A stretch of DNA of 64,000 nt from Talaromyces rugulosus. Lineage: Eukaryota; Ascomycota; Eurotiomycetes; Eurotiales; Trichocomaceae. The stretch lies in contig NC_049564.1 of assembly GCF_013368755.1 (NCBI RefSeq), positions 3,046,001-3,110,000 on the forward strand. The letters are read 5' to 3'. Shown piece after piece: positions 22,634 to 33,836 of this stretch (its first letter is position 1; each line of letters starts with the position of its first letter). Below the pieces are notes generated by a model, which was not told the DNA's origin, did not search any database, and was given only the letters and a program-made list of their open reading frames with translations. A program made the translations under genes and the position numbers.

Positions 22634-23620
22634 TCATGCTGGCTTTTGCGCCGTCGTTACGAGGAAATCAAACAGTGGGTGAGCATCCTTCTGCCGAATA
22701 GCGTTTTTCACACTCGCATTCAAAACCTGCACTTCCACTTCCGACCAACCTAAGACATCCCTAAAAGGTGCTGCTGTGAATGCATCGACACCTTCCACAA
22801 AATTGATGCCTAAAAGCAATCCGATTTCCTTCAACCTAGGGTCTTTTGGCCAACTGCCAACAGGCAGTTTAAAACTCTCTTGTTTGATTTCTACAAACCC
22901 TGCATCTTGAACCCAGTTTTTCATTGATGGGGCCGGATCCATGGTGCGACCAATCTTCTCACATGCCTCCATCAAGCCATTCATCATCCTGACAATGGCA
23001 TTGTCCGGCTTTAAACTGCCGTCCTCCGAGTACAACTGGTTTGCTGACTCCTGCAGCTCTAGCCACCCTCCAGGTTCGAGATGTTCATAACATTGCCGTA
23101 TAAGCTGAGGCCAGTCCTTGATGGAGCCAGCCATATACCGACAATGAATAAAATCATACGTTTGTGACTCCGGCCATGGCAGTTCGACATCATCGATGAG
23201 AAACTTGACGTTTGCAGGTACCCAGGCTGGTTGGATCGGGCTGAGATCAATTCCTGAAATCACACTTGCACCAGGGTATTGGTCACCTAGCTCCATCGAC
23301 CATATCCCCGTCCCAGTGCCAATATCAAGAACACGAAGACCTTGAGATGGATCAATGGGTGCTAAGAAAAGGCGATCATGCAAAGCCCGGTAGTACACGT
23401 AGTGAATCATATCCAGTCGGTCTTGTTCTTGTTCATCGTTGGGGAAATTATAGGTGCCAGCTTGGTAGGAGTGGTAACGACGGCCGTGTTTCCATTCATG
23501 TCGCCGGATACTCGACCCGATCGATGTGTTGTATGTCGATGTATCGTCTCCAAGCGCTGAATCTGAGTCCGAGCTGTCAATTTCCACCGTGTTGCCCAGT
23601 AACGCCGTCATGTTCGCCAT
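22634..23620 (-). CDS. LaeA-like SAM-dependent methyltransferase
   Basis: One exon; the likely start is ATG 23618-23620 (MANMTALLGNTVEIDSSDSD), with another in-frame ATG at 23672-23674 (MPRLLHTS). The product has about 328 residues. Features in order: an acidic, serine-rich N-terminus; HGRRYHSYQAGTYNFPNDE, the entry segment shared by LaeA-like proteins; SAM motif I VLDIGTGTGIWSMELGDQYP; SGIDLSPIQPAWVPANVKF; YDFIHCRYMAGSIKDWPQL; and LEPGGWLELQE. LaeA-like methyltransferases are numerous in filamentous ascomycetes; a few influence secondary metabolism and development, but most are untested. No biosynthetic backbone gene is seen in this window. The leader holds a perfect 15-bp inverted repeat. 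Confidence 0.85.
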   Translation of the reverse strand: MANMTALLGNTVEIDSSDSDSALGDDTSTYNTSIGSSIRRHEWKHGRRYHSYQAGTYNFPNDEQEQDRLDMIHYVYYRALHDRLFLAPIDPSQGLRVLDIGTGTGIWSMELGDQYPGASVISGIDLSPIQPAWVPANVKFLIDDVELPWPESQTYDFIHCRYMAGSIKDWPQLIRQCYEHLEPGGWLELQESANQLYSEDGSLKPDNAIVRMMNGLMEACEKIGRTMDPAPSMKNWVQDAGFVEIKQESFKLPVGSWPKDPRLKEIGLLLGINFVEGVDAFTAAPFRDVLGWSEVEVQVLNASVKNAIRQKDAHPLFDFLVTTAQKPA

Positions 23621-23662
23621 CGTGATAGTGATGATATGATGTATTCGGTTCGATGTGTGGAG

Positions 23663-23727
23663 TAACCGTGGCATCCTACCCACCCTCCGCTCCAACCCTA
23701 ACCCAAAGCGGGAGGATGCCACGGTTA
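23663..23727. repeat. Perfect 15-bp inverted repeat in the LaeA-like gene leader
   Basis: Arms TAACCGTGGCATCCT (23663-23677) and AGGATGCCACGGTTA (23713-23727) are exact reverse complements separated by 35 bases. The element lies immediately upstream of, or just inside, the 5' end of the LaeA-like reading frame and contains the alternative ATG 23672-23674. It could form an mRNA hairpin or be a paired protein-binding site. Confidence 0.85.
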
Positions 23728-24300
23728 GTGTGTTTTTTTATACTCCCATTTGGCACCGGAATTATACTTCCAGAATCATTAGATCACAATATCCCAGAAT
23801 ATTATAACATCAATATATGCTACTTAGATAATAAATAAATGCAGACCCGAAAATATACATTAATTATAGTATGTATAGTAAGAAACAGAAGTTAAAAGAC
23901 CCATGAAAGGTGCATGACTCGCAAATGAGCCATGAGATTTTTGTCCCCATCGAATACCCACCCAATGCTAAATATACAGGATCAGTAAGAATACCCCCAG
24001 GGTATCTTCTATATCAGCCCAAAATAAAATGTAAATGCAAACGAGAAAGACGAAAGCACTATTTCAGCTTTCAAAGAGTCGGTAACTAGCCGAAAAAAAA
24101 GAGAGAGAGAAAATATAGAGAACGAAAAAAGGGTATTGTGACGAATTCCTCCCGAGTGTAGCGGATACATGAAGATAGTATTAAAAAAAATTAAAAAATG
24201 GACTTCTGGGCAAGTGAGATGGAATCAATATAGCGTTCTCACTGATGTAGAGTGGTTCCTAGTCATCTGTGACTTTGGACTTTTTCGTTGCTGAGAATCT
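23728..24300. other. Spacer between LaeA-like and coiled-coil genes
   Basis: About 570 bases, AT-rich. The left side is LaeA-like promoter; the right side (24060-24300) is the 3' flank of the coiled-coil gene, with GAGAGAGAGA and A-rich runs. No gene seen. Confidence 0.5.
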
Positions 24301-26781
24301 TCATGTCCAACGAGGGCTATTTGTATTTGAGGACGATTGGTTTCGTTTCCGTTTCTTCGTCCTGTTGGTAAGATGTTCTTGAGTGGTATGGGCCGGAGGT
24401 TGGATTCTAGCTTCTAGCGAGTCAGGATCAGAGGACTGCGCATTGATTTGTGATTCGATGGCCGTTCTAGCTTGCTCGAGTTGGCGGACTTTCTTGGCCA
24501 GTTTCTGCACGTCCTTTGACATCTTCAACATTGCTGTTTGATATGGGCCGTTTGACTGTCCCGAGTCCTCGGAGTCTTGCTTGAGCTGGTTTTTGATATT
24601 CTCAATCTCCTGCTTAAACTGTTCCAGGGAAGTGTGGGGCAAGCTGGAAATTTCTTGGTCGATCGCCTTTTGTTTGTCTTGGATTCCTTCCAATTGATGG
24701 GCCACAACTTCGTTCTGCTCTTTCAGAGAAACCTCAATATTTACCAGACGCAACCGCATGTCCTCGGGCCTGTACGAGTCCAAGATGGCAGAGAATCTAG
24801 AGATCCTGTGATCCAAATCCTGAACCCCAGCTTGTAGCTCCTTGAGCTGGTCTGTGTTGGCAACGAGGCCAGGAATTTGAGCCTGTAACTCCTTGAGTTC
24901 ATCCAATGTTGCTCTCAATCCCTGTACTTGAGCGTGAAGTTCATTGACGTGATCCTTTACGGCCGAGACCTCTCTTTCCACTCGACCCCTTTCTTGAATG
25001 ATATCCTGCAACGTTTTCTGCGTGCCAGCATGGTTATTCTGACTGTCACGAACGAAGGAAAAGAAAGAATCTCGCATCTCGTTTAGACCCGTAATCCCTT
25101 TCTGGAAATCTGCGATGTCCTGTTGTACCTGCTGCTTGTAGTTTCGCATTTCCGCCATAGCCTCACTATTTCTTTTTCTCATATCCTCAGTCGTACGAGT
25201 TACTGTTGAGTTCATGACTACCAGTTGTTTCCCGTGGCTCTCAGTCGCTGTTAATAGACTGGACAAATCTGGGAATTTAGATAGGTGTAACTGGACAGAA
25301 TGCAGCCCCTCAATTACACTTTGCATAACGTGAGGTGGAGGGTACATTCTTGTGAAGACCGGCATTGCCTGGTCAACCAAAGAATTCGGGCTGAGCGAGT
25401 TATATCGAGACTCTAATGATGTGATTGCTGTCTCCAAGGTCTGAAGTCGCTGATCATTCTGTTCAGAGGACTCTTTCAAACCCGCCATTTTATCCAACTG
25501 CTTCAGCACTTGATCATCTTTAGCTTGCTGCATGGCCGTCTCAATCTGAGACTTAATATCGGCACTGATCTTCACAACCGTCTCTTGCAGCTTTTGTCCC
25601 ATATTAACATCGTTATCTTCAATAGCCTTCATTTGCTGGTCGTCTTTAAATGCCTGTAGGTCCATGAAATCCTCCAGAATCTTTTTCAGATGGTCATATT
25701 TAGAATTAGGAGATTCAACGTCCATTTTCATAGGCTGCTGGTCGGCATTGTTTGACTTTTGAGACAACATCGTTTCGACAGCGCCGAGACGCTGGGTTAA
25801 TGCCTTGACAGCATCTTCGTCCACTGTGTGTGTTGGCTTTGGTGCCGTTTCAACGTGTTTCAACTGTCCAGTTACTACTGCATTCACAGTTTCTGCCAAT
25901 GCCTTTTTCAATTGAGAAGTGTCTGATTCGAGTTGCTCTACTCGTTTGAGATCGGATGGGGGGATCGGATGATTGCTTGGCTTTTCAAACTCCTCCCTTA
26001 ATTGACGGATTTCGGAGGAGGTTTGGCCCATTCCGCGGTCAAAGACTTTTCTTAGATAGTCGATATCTTCATGCCGACCCCTTCTGAAGTGTTGAAGCTC
26101 ATTCGCTTGCTCTTTGACTTGTTTATGGAGAAGGTGATTCTCTTTTGTTTGGGCTGTATTTTCGTTCTTTAAAAACACAACATCCTTTGTTATTTTTTCA
26201 ATTGACAGTCTCGTGGAAATTGCTTCGGCTTCAATAGCCTTCAAGTCTCCTGACGGTTGCTTTTGACTTCGTGTCTCCGCATCGTTGAACAAACCAGCAA
26301 CCTGCTTGGCCAGCTTCGCTTGACTCTCGCTGTGGGCATCGAGTTCAGTTTTCAAAGATTCAATCTCATCGTTTTTGGAATCTCGAACTAGGCAAACAAG
26401 GTCTCTTGCTGCCGGAAACTGATCCAAGTTCTTCAGCTTTTCATGGTGAAAATTTATGGCCCCGAGGGTGTTTCTCGCTTTCTTTTGCTCAGCCTTCAGA
26501 TTTGCAGCTATGGCAATTGTTGTTGAGATTCCAGCTAGATGTTCCACCAACTTTTCTCCATATGATATTTTTTCCTCTGTTGGGGGCGTCGTGGTAGTAG
26601 GTACAGTAGTAGTGGTAGCGATAGCGGGAGAGGGGGTAGACATCTGACGAGGGAGGAAAGCAAGACTGTTTTGACGCGAAAGACGACGAGGATCGCGAGG
26701 TGGCGATACGGCAGAAATCGGCAATGCCTGGTCTTCTCTGGGCCCCGTAGGTATAGGACCTGACCTAGGACCCTCGGCCAT
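24301..26781 (-). CDS. Large coiled-coil protein of unknown function, probably nuclear
   Basis: A single uninterrupted frame of 826 codons from ATG 26779-26781 (MAEGPRSGPIPTGPRED) to TGA 24301. The first 75 residues are disordered, rich in Pro, Ser, Thr and Arg (DPRRLSRQNS). From about residue 85 to 790 the sequence is dominated by long heptad-like stretches rich in Gln, Glu, Lys and Leu (for example VKEQANELQHFRRG and EIENIKNQLKQD). The C-terminus carries a basic cluster, NRTKKRKRNQ, that would serve as a nuclear localisation signal. No enzymatic or DNA-binding motif is visible. I do not recognise the family. The absence of introns over 2.5 kb and steady codon usage support a real gene. It is divergent from RVB2, with about 620 bases between start codons. 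Confidence 0.8.
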   Translation of the reverse strand: MAEGPRSGPIPTGPREDQALPISAVSPPRDPRRLSRQNSLAFLPRQMSTPSPAIATTTTVPTTTTPPTEEKISYGEKLVEHLAGISTTIAIAANLKAEQKKARNTLGAINFHHEKLKNLDQFPAARDLVCLVRDSKNDEIESLKTELDAHSESQAKLAKQVAGLFNDAETRSQKQPSGDLKAIEAEAISTRLSIEKITKDVVFLKNENTAQTKENHLLHKQVKEQANELQHFRRGRHEDIDYLRKVFDRGMGQTSSEIRQLREEFEKPSNHPIPPSDLKRVEQLESDTSQLKKALAETVNAVVTGQLKHVETAPKPTHTVDEDAVKALTQRLGAVETMLSQKSNNADQQPMKMDVESPNSKYDHLKKILEDFMDLQAFKDDQQMKAIEDNDVNMGQKLQETVVKISADIKSQIETAMQQAKDDQVLKQLDKMAGLKESSEQNDQRLQTLETAITSLESRYNSLSPNSLVDQAMPVFTRMYPPPHVMQSVIEGLHSVQLHLSKFPDLSSLLTATESHGKQLVVMNSTVTRTTEDMRKRNSEAMAEMRNYKQQVQQDIADFQKGITGLNEMRDSFFSFVRDSQNNHAGTQKTLQDIIQERGRVEREVSAVKDHVNELHAQVQGLRATLDELKELQAQIPGLVANTDQLKELQAGVQDLDHRISRFSAILDSYRPEDMRLRLVNIEVSLKEQNEVVAHQLEGIQDKQKAIDQEISSLPHTSLEQFKQEIENIKNQLKQDSEDSGQSNGPYQTAMLKMSKDVQKLAKKVRQLEQARTAIESQINAQSSDPDSLEARIQPPAHTTQEHLTNRTKKRKRNQSSSNTNSPRWT

Positions 26782-27398
26782 ATCGAAGGCGACCAAACTC
26801 GCCAGTGGCTCTTTGGTATGAGTTGCCTGTTGGTAGAGGTTGCTACTTATCTCCCCCAGGCATGATCTGAGAATGGGATCAAATTAGATCGCCAGCGCCG
26901 GAAAATGCAGGAGATGTACCATATCATTTGTCCAGGACAACTCCCAGCAGCAAGGCTGTCAAACGGTGTGAGGGGTGAGTGTGTTTACTCTAGCCTGGGC
27001 AGTTCCTCGCCTTCTTGTACAGCTTTTTTTTGAACGAAGGGAAAAAGAAGAAAAGAAGAAGAAGAAGAAGAGAGAAAAAAGGGATTCAGACAATGCCACT
27101 GCAAACAAAGCGAGTGATCCCCTCCAGGAGAGGAGGGCGCTAATAATTTCGAGGCGCTAAGCAATGCAATTGGGCGGCAGTCAACAAAGAACCGCGCCGC
27201 ACAGGCCGGGCGGTGAGGCGGGCGGTGAGGGCGATCGCGATGCCAAGCCCTGCTCAAAAGCTATTTAGGAAGCACTCCAGATACCGATAATAAATCCACG
27301 CTTCAAAGATAACCCCAGTTTGCACCCCCATTCTTGACCCCCAGCCAGTCGGAATCGCCTACCAGAACCCAAAGACGCTGACTTGCAATCCATGAAAG
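26782..27398. promoter_or_regulatory. Divergent promoter region, coiled-coil gene / RVB2
   Basis: About 617 bases between two divergent start codons. It has a purine-rich GAAGAAGAAGAAGAAG-type run near 27045-27080 and a GC-rich block with repeated GGGCGGTGAGG near 27205-27230. No further element can be assigned by eye. Confidence 0.5.
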
Positions 27399-28917
<1,519 letters not shown>

Positions 28918-29213
28918 ACGCGTTTCCTATATCATTCCTTTTCTTCAAGAAGACTTTTGTGATGGCGTATTCAGATCGGCGATCATTTTCTCTTTGTTTT
29001 TAGGGTTGGTTTGTTATTCAAAAGCAGTGTTCTTCGCGTGTCGAGCCATTTCTATTTGAATTGATTAACACGGGATGTATGATATAATTGGCGCATTAAT
29101 GATATCTTGGGTTTTGTAACTATTTATACGTAGCTAATAGTTGGTACTGAAACCTTAACTCAACCTCGAAGTAGTAGTAGATATGATACATATTTCAAGT
29201 TAGGATCCTAGGT

Positions 29214-30617
29214 TTATGAGAACGTAGTCACGCGACTCCAGCTATCCTGCGAATCGCCTACTCTGCGAAATTCAACACCATCTCCAAAATATCCAGCATC
29301 GCTCCACGACTGCATCATGGCGCTATCATAGGGCCCATGCATTTCACCGCCGTCTCGAGCATCTGACCAACGGTATTCCCACGCCTTGGATGCCCCTGAA
29401 GCCGCCTCTAGAGCCTGGTTTTCGTCCGCTTTTGGAGGATCTACCCATTCTTCTCCTGTTTCGCGCAAGTATTGGCGGGTTAAAACCTCCCTCTCTGAAT
29501 CGTAGATGTCTGTCTGTCCCCTGGTCAAGAGAAGATCTGCTGCGCCTGTGACCTTTTCGATGGCCTCCTTTCGGGCAACTTCTTCTGGGTTTTCTTCGGC
29601 CATTTCAGCGTCGTCGTTTGCTTCGCCATTGTCGAGGCCATTCTTAGCTTTCTTGTTCTTGCTTCTTTGTTTTGATTGCCATTTAGGCCTCTTGCGCAGT
29701 CCTTTCCCGAGTCTTGCAAGAGCTTCAAGTACGGTTTCTCCGCGCTGCAGATGACTGATGAGAGTGCGAAGCAAGTCGCTGGCAAGAAGGCTGTCATTCT
29801 CCTTGTCTTTTTCGCGTCGTTCAGTTTCCCGCTTATCAGCAGCTTCTCTCGCTCGCCGGATATCCTTCTTTGAAAGGCCATCTAGCCATGTATCATGAAC
29901 CGCATCCGGGTCGACGGCCTTTCGGATGTAATTTCCTTGGTCGTCAAATTGACCTTCTTCTTGTTCGTTTCGCATATTGAAGGCATCGATAAGCGGCGCA
30001 TGAGTCTTCTTCCCACCGGCTCCAATTTCCTCATCGATCACGGTGTCGACGCGATCACGTTCCTCGTCGTCCACCTCGCTTTCACTTTCGCTCTCTGCTT
30101 CTTCTGCTCTTAGCTTTCGCTTACCGCTTGGATCAGCCAGGTCCACACGGACAGCGCGACCACCACGGGAGCTTTCAACTTGTCCCTCTATTTGTTCGTT
30201 TTTCATGAAATGTACGGTTTTCTTGTTCTGTCGATAGGCATCGTCTTCGTCGAGCGGTTCTGCGGCATCGTTTTCGTCGTCGTCTTCTTTGAGATCTGCA
30301 AACATATCTTCATCCTCGTCTGCGTGTTGTTGCTTTTTAGCCTTGGCCCTTGCCTCTGCCCGCACGTCGTAGCCCTCGTTATCGCTGTCTGATTGGTATC
30401 CATCCAGGTTGACAGCATTGCGCCGCACGCCTTGTCCTCGGCGGCCAATCTCGTCGGCGTCTAAAACTGCGTCGTCTTCAAGCTCGTCTGGGGCCAAGGC
30501 CGACGGGTTGCGCAGGTCGAAGCGCGCTTTCTTGGACGTTGAAGCTTCCTCTTCTAGGCCATGGTGGGTCCGGCTGTAGTCTTCCCCAGCGCGCTTTGGG
30601 CGGAATGATCTAGACAT
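29214..30617 (-). CDS. LIN1: U5 snRNP component LIN1/CD2BP2-like, GYF domain
   Basis: A single exon from ATG 30615-30617 (MSRSFRPKRAGEDY) to the stop at 29214, 467 residues. An in-frame ATG at 30729-30731 would add 38 residues, but the homologue start pattern favours 30617. The N-terminal two thirds is acidic and charged, with NLDGYQSDSDNEGYD and TVHFMKNEQIEGQ boxes conserved in Lin1/CD2BP2, followed by HDTWLDGLSKKDIRRAREA. The C-terminus is a GYF domain: WEYRWSDARDGGEMHGPYDS, then MMQSWSDAGYF. In yeast and man this protein binds Prp6-type factors in U5 snRNP assembly. It is divergent from UFD1. Confidence 0.9.
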   Translation of the reverse strand: MSRSFRPKRAGEDYSRTHHGLEEEASTSKKARFDLRNPSALAPDELEDDAVLDADEIGRRGQGVRRNAVNLDGYQSDSDNEGYDVRAEARAKAKKQQHADEDEDMFADLKEDDDENDAAEPLDEDDAYRQNKKTVHFMKNEQIEGQVESSRGGRAVRVDLADPSGKRKLRAEEAESESESEVDDEERDRVDTVIDEEIGAGGKKTHAPLIDAFNMRNEQEEGQFDDQGNYIRKAVDPDAVHDTWLDGLSKKDIRRAREAADKRETERREKDKENDSLLASDLLRTLISHLQRGETVLEALARLGKGLRKRPKWQSKQRSKNKKAKNGLDNGEANDDAEMAEENPEEVARKEAIEKVTGAADLLLTRGQTDIYDSEREVLTRQYLRETGEEWVDPPKADENQALEAASGASKAWEYRWSDARDGGEMHGPYDSAMMQSWSDAGYFGDGVEFRRVGDSQDSWSRVTTFS

Positions 30618-30987
30618 GGTCGACAGTTCAATTTTCAAACGAGGCGCCCGTCGTTGACTTGAGACAGATGAACTGATAGTACGTAGTAGATTTCTTTTGG
30701 TCGCGAGTCCGGGGTCGGGACGGAAAATCATGGTGGAGCTTCGTTAGTGGTCAGTTCGGCCTGCACTTGCGTCACCGGCGGACAGGCACGTCTGGAACTT
30801 TCGTCTCTCACCACCCACTGCTACCTCTCACCTTTTACATCTCCGTTGCACCGGACCTGACCAAGCAGTTTATGTAGCACAAGGTTATCTTGGTTGATTC
30901 TCTATCGACAAGGTCCCTACACGCAAACGCTGATTCCCGTCCCTGCTCCCCGCATCGTGTTCGGACGCCTCCCGACATCTGATTATA
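30618..30987. promoter_or_regulatory. Divergent promoter region, LIN1 / UFD1
   Basis: A compact 370-bp interval between the LIN1 start codon and the UFD1 start codon. It must hold both core promoters and leaders. A CT-rich stretch (about 30800-30840) and CCGCATCG-type sequence near 30955 are the only visible features. Confidence 0.55.
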
Positions 30988-32208
30988 ATGGTACCTTCAA
31001 TCTCCCTGCTACTCCTGCTCACCACTGACCTCTGCCCAGTATCGCCCAGGCGTGTGGGACGACCCGATGGACGGTATACTAGGAGGAGGCATGCGTTATG
31101 GGGGAACTGCCAGGCGATTTGACGAATACTACCGATGCTATCCGGTTGTGATGCTGCCAGGGCCCGAGAGAGAAAATGTGAACCATGGAGGCAAAGTTAT
31201 AATGCCCCCCAGTGCGCTCGACAAATTAACCCGCCTACATATCACATACCCGATGCTGTTTGAGCTACATAATGGCGCTAAGGAAAAGATGACCCATGCG
31301 GGTGTTTTGGAGTTTATTGCAGAGGAGGGCAAGATTTATCTTCCTTTCTGGGTATGTCGGTTCTATTTCCACTCATAAATGCGGGCTACTAACCACGTTT
31401 TCCATAGCTCATGCAAACACTTCTCCTCGAGCCAGGCGATCTAATCCAGGTCAAGTCAACTGATCTCCCACCAGGCCGATTCATCAAACTTCAGCCACAG
31501 TCAACGGCGTTTCTTGATATTAGCGACCCCAAAGCAGTCCTTGAAAATGCATTTCGGAACTTTTCCTGTTTGACACAAGGCGATGTCTTCACTTTTGCCT
31601 ACAACGACCAGGTTTACGAAGTTGCAGTGCTGGACGCGAAGCCAGACGGCGAGAAAAAGGCCATTTCGGTGTTGGAAACGGATCTAGAAGTCGACTTTGC
31701 ACCTCCTGTCGGCTACGAGGAGCCCAAACGTCCAAGTGGCACGAGTACACCGCAGGTTCCCCCCAGTGGATTAGTCCACTCGCATGGAGGCATGGCTCAG
31801 GCAATCAACTATGCGGCCATTGCCCCCGAAGCGACCGATGCTGCCAAGGGAGCCAAAGCTGCGTCTTCCAACTTCCTTACGGGTGGACATCGGTTGAATG
31901 CGAAGAAGAGTAGCAAAGCACCAACTCCACAGCCCAGCACTCCTGTTGCCGGGAAGTCGACAAATCCTGAGCATCCAGCTCCACTCCGACGAACCAACGG
32001 GCCGCAACCACTGCGGCTGGCCCCGAACAAACTCTTCTTTGGATATGCCATTAAACCAGTACCGAAGCGTGACGAACAGGGGAAAGTGATCGAGGAAGAA
32101 GACAATCAGCCCAAATTTCAAGGCCAGGGGCAGACTCTCCGAGCGCGGAAGAAGGGACTTGGAGATTCCGGCACGCCAACATCGGATAGTGATGCCGGAC
32201 GGCCATAG
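30988..32208 (+). CDS. UFD1: Ubiquitin fusion degradation protein UFD1
   Basis: The start ATG (30988-30990) is an exon by itself: the intron 30991-31039 follows directly, then exons 31040-31351 and 31408-32208 give 371 residues. The double-psi barrel region is unmistakable: [57 protein letters not shown] and then [40 protein letters not shown] and [19 protein letters not shown]. The C-terminal half is a disordered Pro/Ser/Thr-rich tail with a conserved LFFGYAIKP box and LRARKKG end. Ufd1 pairs with Npl4 as the Cdc48 adaptor for extraction and degradation of ubiquitinated proteins in ERAD and chromatin. The alternative start Met within exon 2 (DDPM) would lose only about nine residues. Confidence 0.93.
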
Positions 32209-32776
32209 AAGATGGACAAGCCTGGGTATACTTGCAGCAAGCTTTGTTGTTCTACCCCAGCGGTGCCGTTGGATGGTTTAATGTGAATATATGTTTTTAG
32301 CATAATTTGGCGAACTGGCGTCCAGGAAATATAGCATGACTATGTATCGTTGCTCGTTGCTATTAGATAGATTGAAATATCTTCTCAATCGAGTTCCATT
32401 TGGCAATAACCGTCTATTATATGCAGTATAATAATAGTAATTTCATGAAGCGCGGCATTACTTATAGAACGACGCTAGAACGAGCTACCTCGGCTCTCGC
32501 TCCTCGGGATAACATTAACATTGAACAGTTGGGGCTACCTTCATGCAATGATAGCAATAAATTTGTTGGGCTTCTCTTTTGTTGAGGTTATATTCTAGAT
32601 GGCACTGGAATAAACCATATTCCCAGTATCTATAAAGCTCTTTATTGACGTCTACCTCCCCTCATCGACATCTGCATGTTACAACAACAAGCTAACCATG
32701 ATATAGGCTCGTGTACATTGACAAATCGGCTTCTTAGATCTGTACATATCCTCATGTGTATGGTTAAATAATAAGC
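32209..32776. other. Spacer UFD1 / DUF829 gene
   Basis: About 570 bases. It holds the UFD1 3' end and the promoter of the next gene. Small open frames here have no family support. Confidence 0.5.
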
Positions 32777-33688
32777 ATGTCAGCAACAACAGAAAATACC
32801 TTTTCGTCTTTTATCCGCCTCTCCCCTTCCATCTACCTGGTTCCACCACGCACTACTACTACCACTACACCAAACGCTGAAACAAAAACCAACCCGCCAC
32901 CAACAATAATCCTCTCTTTCTGGTACAGCGCACCTCCACGCGCACTGGTCAAATACGTCGCGCACTATGCCCAGCTAGCGCCCTCGTCACGTATCATCTT
33001 CATCCTCAGCGGACCCCGGGATTTCTACCTGTACCCGACGCTGGCATCGCATCGGCGGCGGCTAAAACCCGCGATTGATCTTCTCCTCCAGAATCAAAAG
33101 TCAGTAGATGATAATGACCATGCTTATATTCATCTCTTTTCCAACGGCGGAATGTTCACAACGGCGCATTTACTACTAGCCTACAAGCACGCCACCGGCA
33201 AACCGCTACGCATCTCGGCCATGGTTCTTGATAGCGCGCCGGGAGTAGCAGCACCGTCCAAATCGCTGAGAGCACTGGCGTACGGGCTTCCTCAGACGCT
33301 GATTATTCGACAGATTGGGTATGGGTTGCTGGCCATGATGGTGTGGGGAGGTTGGATAGTCAGGAGGTTGCTACTCAGGATGGAGGATCCCTTTGCGTTT
33401 ACGAGGAGGGCGACTCTGGACAAGGGGTTGGTGATAGCGGCAAGCAGCAGCAGCAACAACAACTACAAGAAAAAAGCCGATGATGGTGCTGTTATAAAAT
33501 CTTGCTACATATATTCTGAATCAGACGATCTAGTACCGTGGAAAGACGTGGAGGAGCATGCGGCTTGGGCTGTATCCAAGGGGAGGGAGGTCGACTTGGA
33601 GAAGTTCAAGGGTTCGCCTCATGTTGGGCATATGAGACAGGATCCGGAAAGGTACTGGGCGATTGTCGAGAGGTTTTTGTTTCATTAG
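32777..33688 (+). CDS. DUF829 (TMEM53-like) alpha/beta-hydrolase-fold protein
   Basis: A single exon of 303 codons from ATG 32777. The TMEM53/DUF829 pattern is present: TIILSFWYSAPPRALVKYVA, then the serine elbow HLFSNGGMFTT, MVLDSAPGVA, and near the C-terminus YIYSESDDLVPW and GSPHVGHMRQDPERYW, which supply possible catalytic acid and histidine. A hydrophobic segment at about residues 183-200 (GYGLLAMMVWGGWIV) may be membrane-associated, as in TMEM53. Function is not established; human TMEM53 is a nuclear-envelope protein. The run SSSSNNNY comes from a CAG/CAA-type repeat at 33445-33465. Confidence 0.85.
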   Translation: MSATTENTFSSFIRLSPSIYLVPPRTTTTTTPNAETKTNPPPTIILSFWYSAPPRALVKYVAHYAQLAPSSRIIFILSGPRDFYLYPTLASHRRRLKPAIDLLLQNQKSVDDNDHAYIHLFSNGGMFTTAHLLLAYKHATGKPLRISAMVLDSAPGVAAPSKSLRALAYGLPQTLIIRQIGYGLLAMMVWGGWIVRRLLLRMEDPFAFTRRATLDKGLVIAASSSSNNNYKKKADDGAVIKSCYIYSESDDLVPWKDVEEHAAWAVSKGREVDLEKFKGSPHVGHMRQDPERYWAIVERFLFH

Positions 33689-33836
33689 GAGCTAGTTTGT
33701 ACCAGCTATACCCGAGAGTGAGCTTTCAAATGTTGAATTGCTTTTATGTAGATTTTGAATATTTAAAAACACCCATTCCGACATGATAGAAAAGAAGAAA
33801 ACTGTTTAGACTATCGGCTGAATCTGAACGTCCATC

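Noticed and set aside
9883..23620. A secondary-metabolite gene cluster around the LaeA-like gene
   Set aside because: No polyketide synthase, peptide synthetase or terpene cyclase is present in the window, and LaeA-like genes are common outside clusters.
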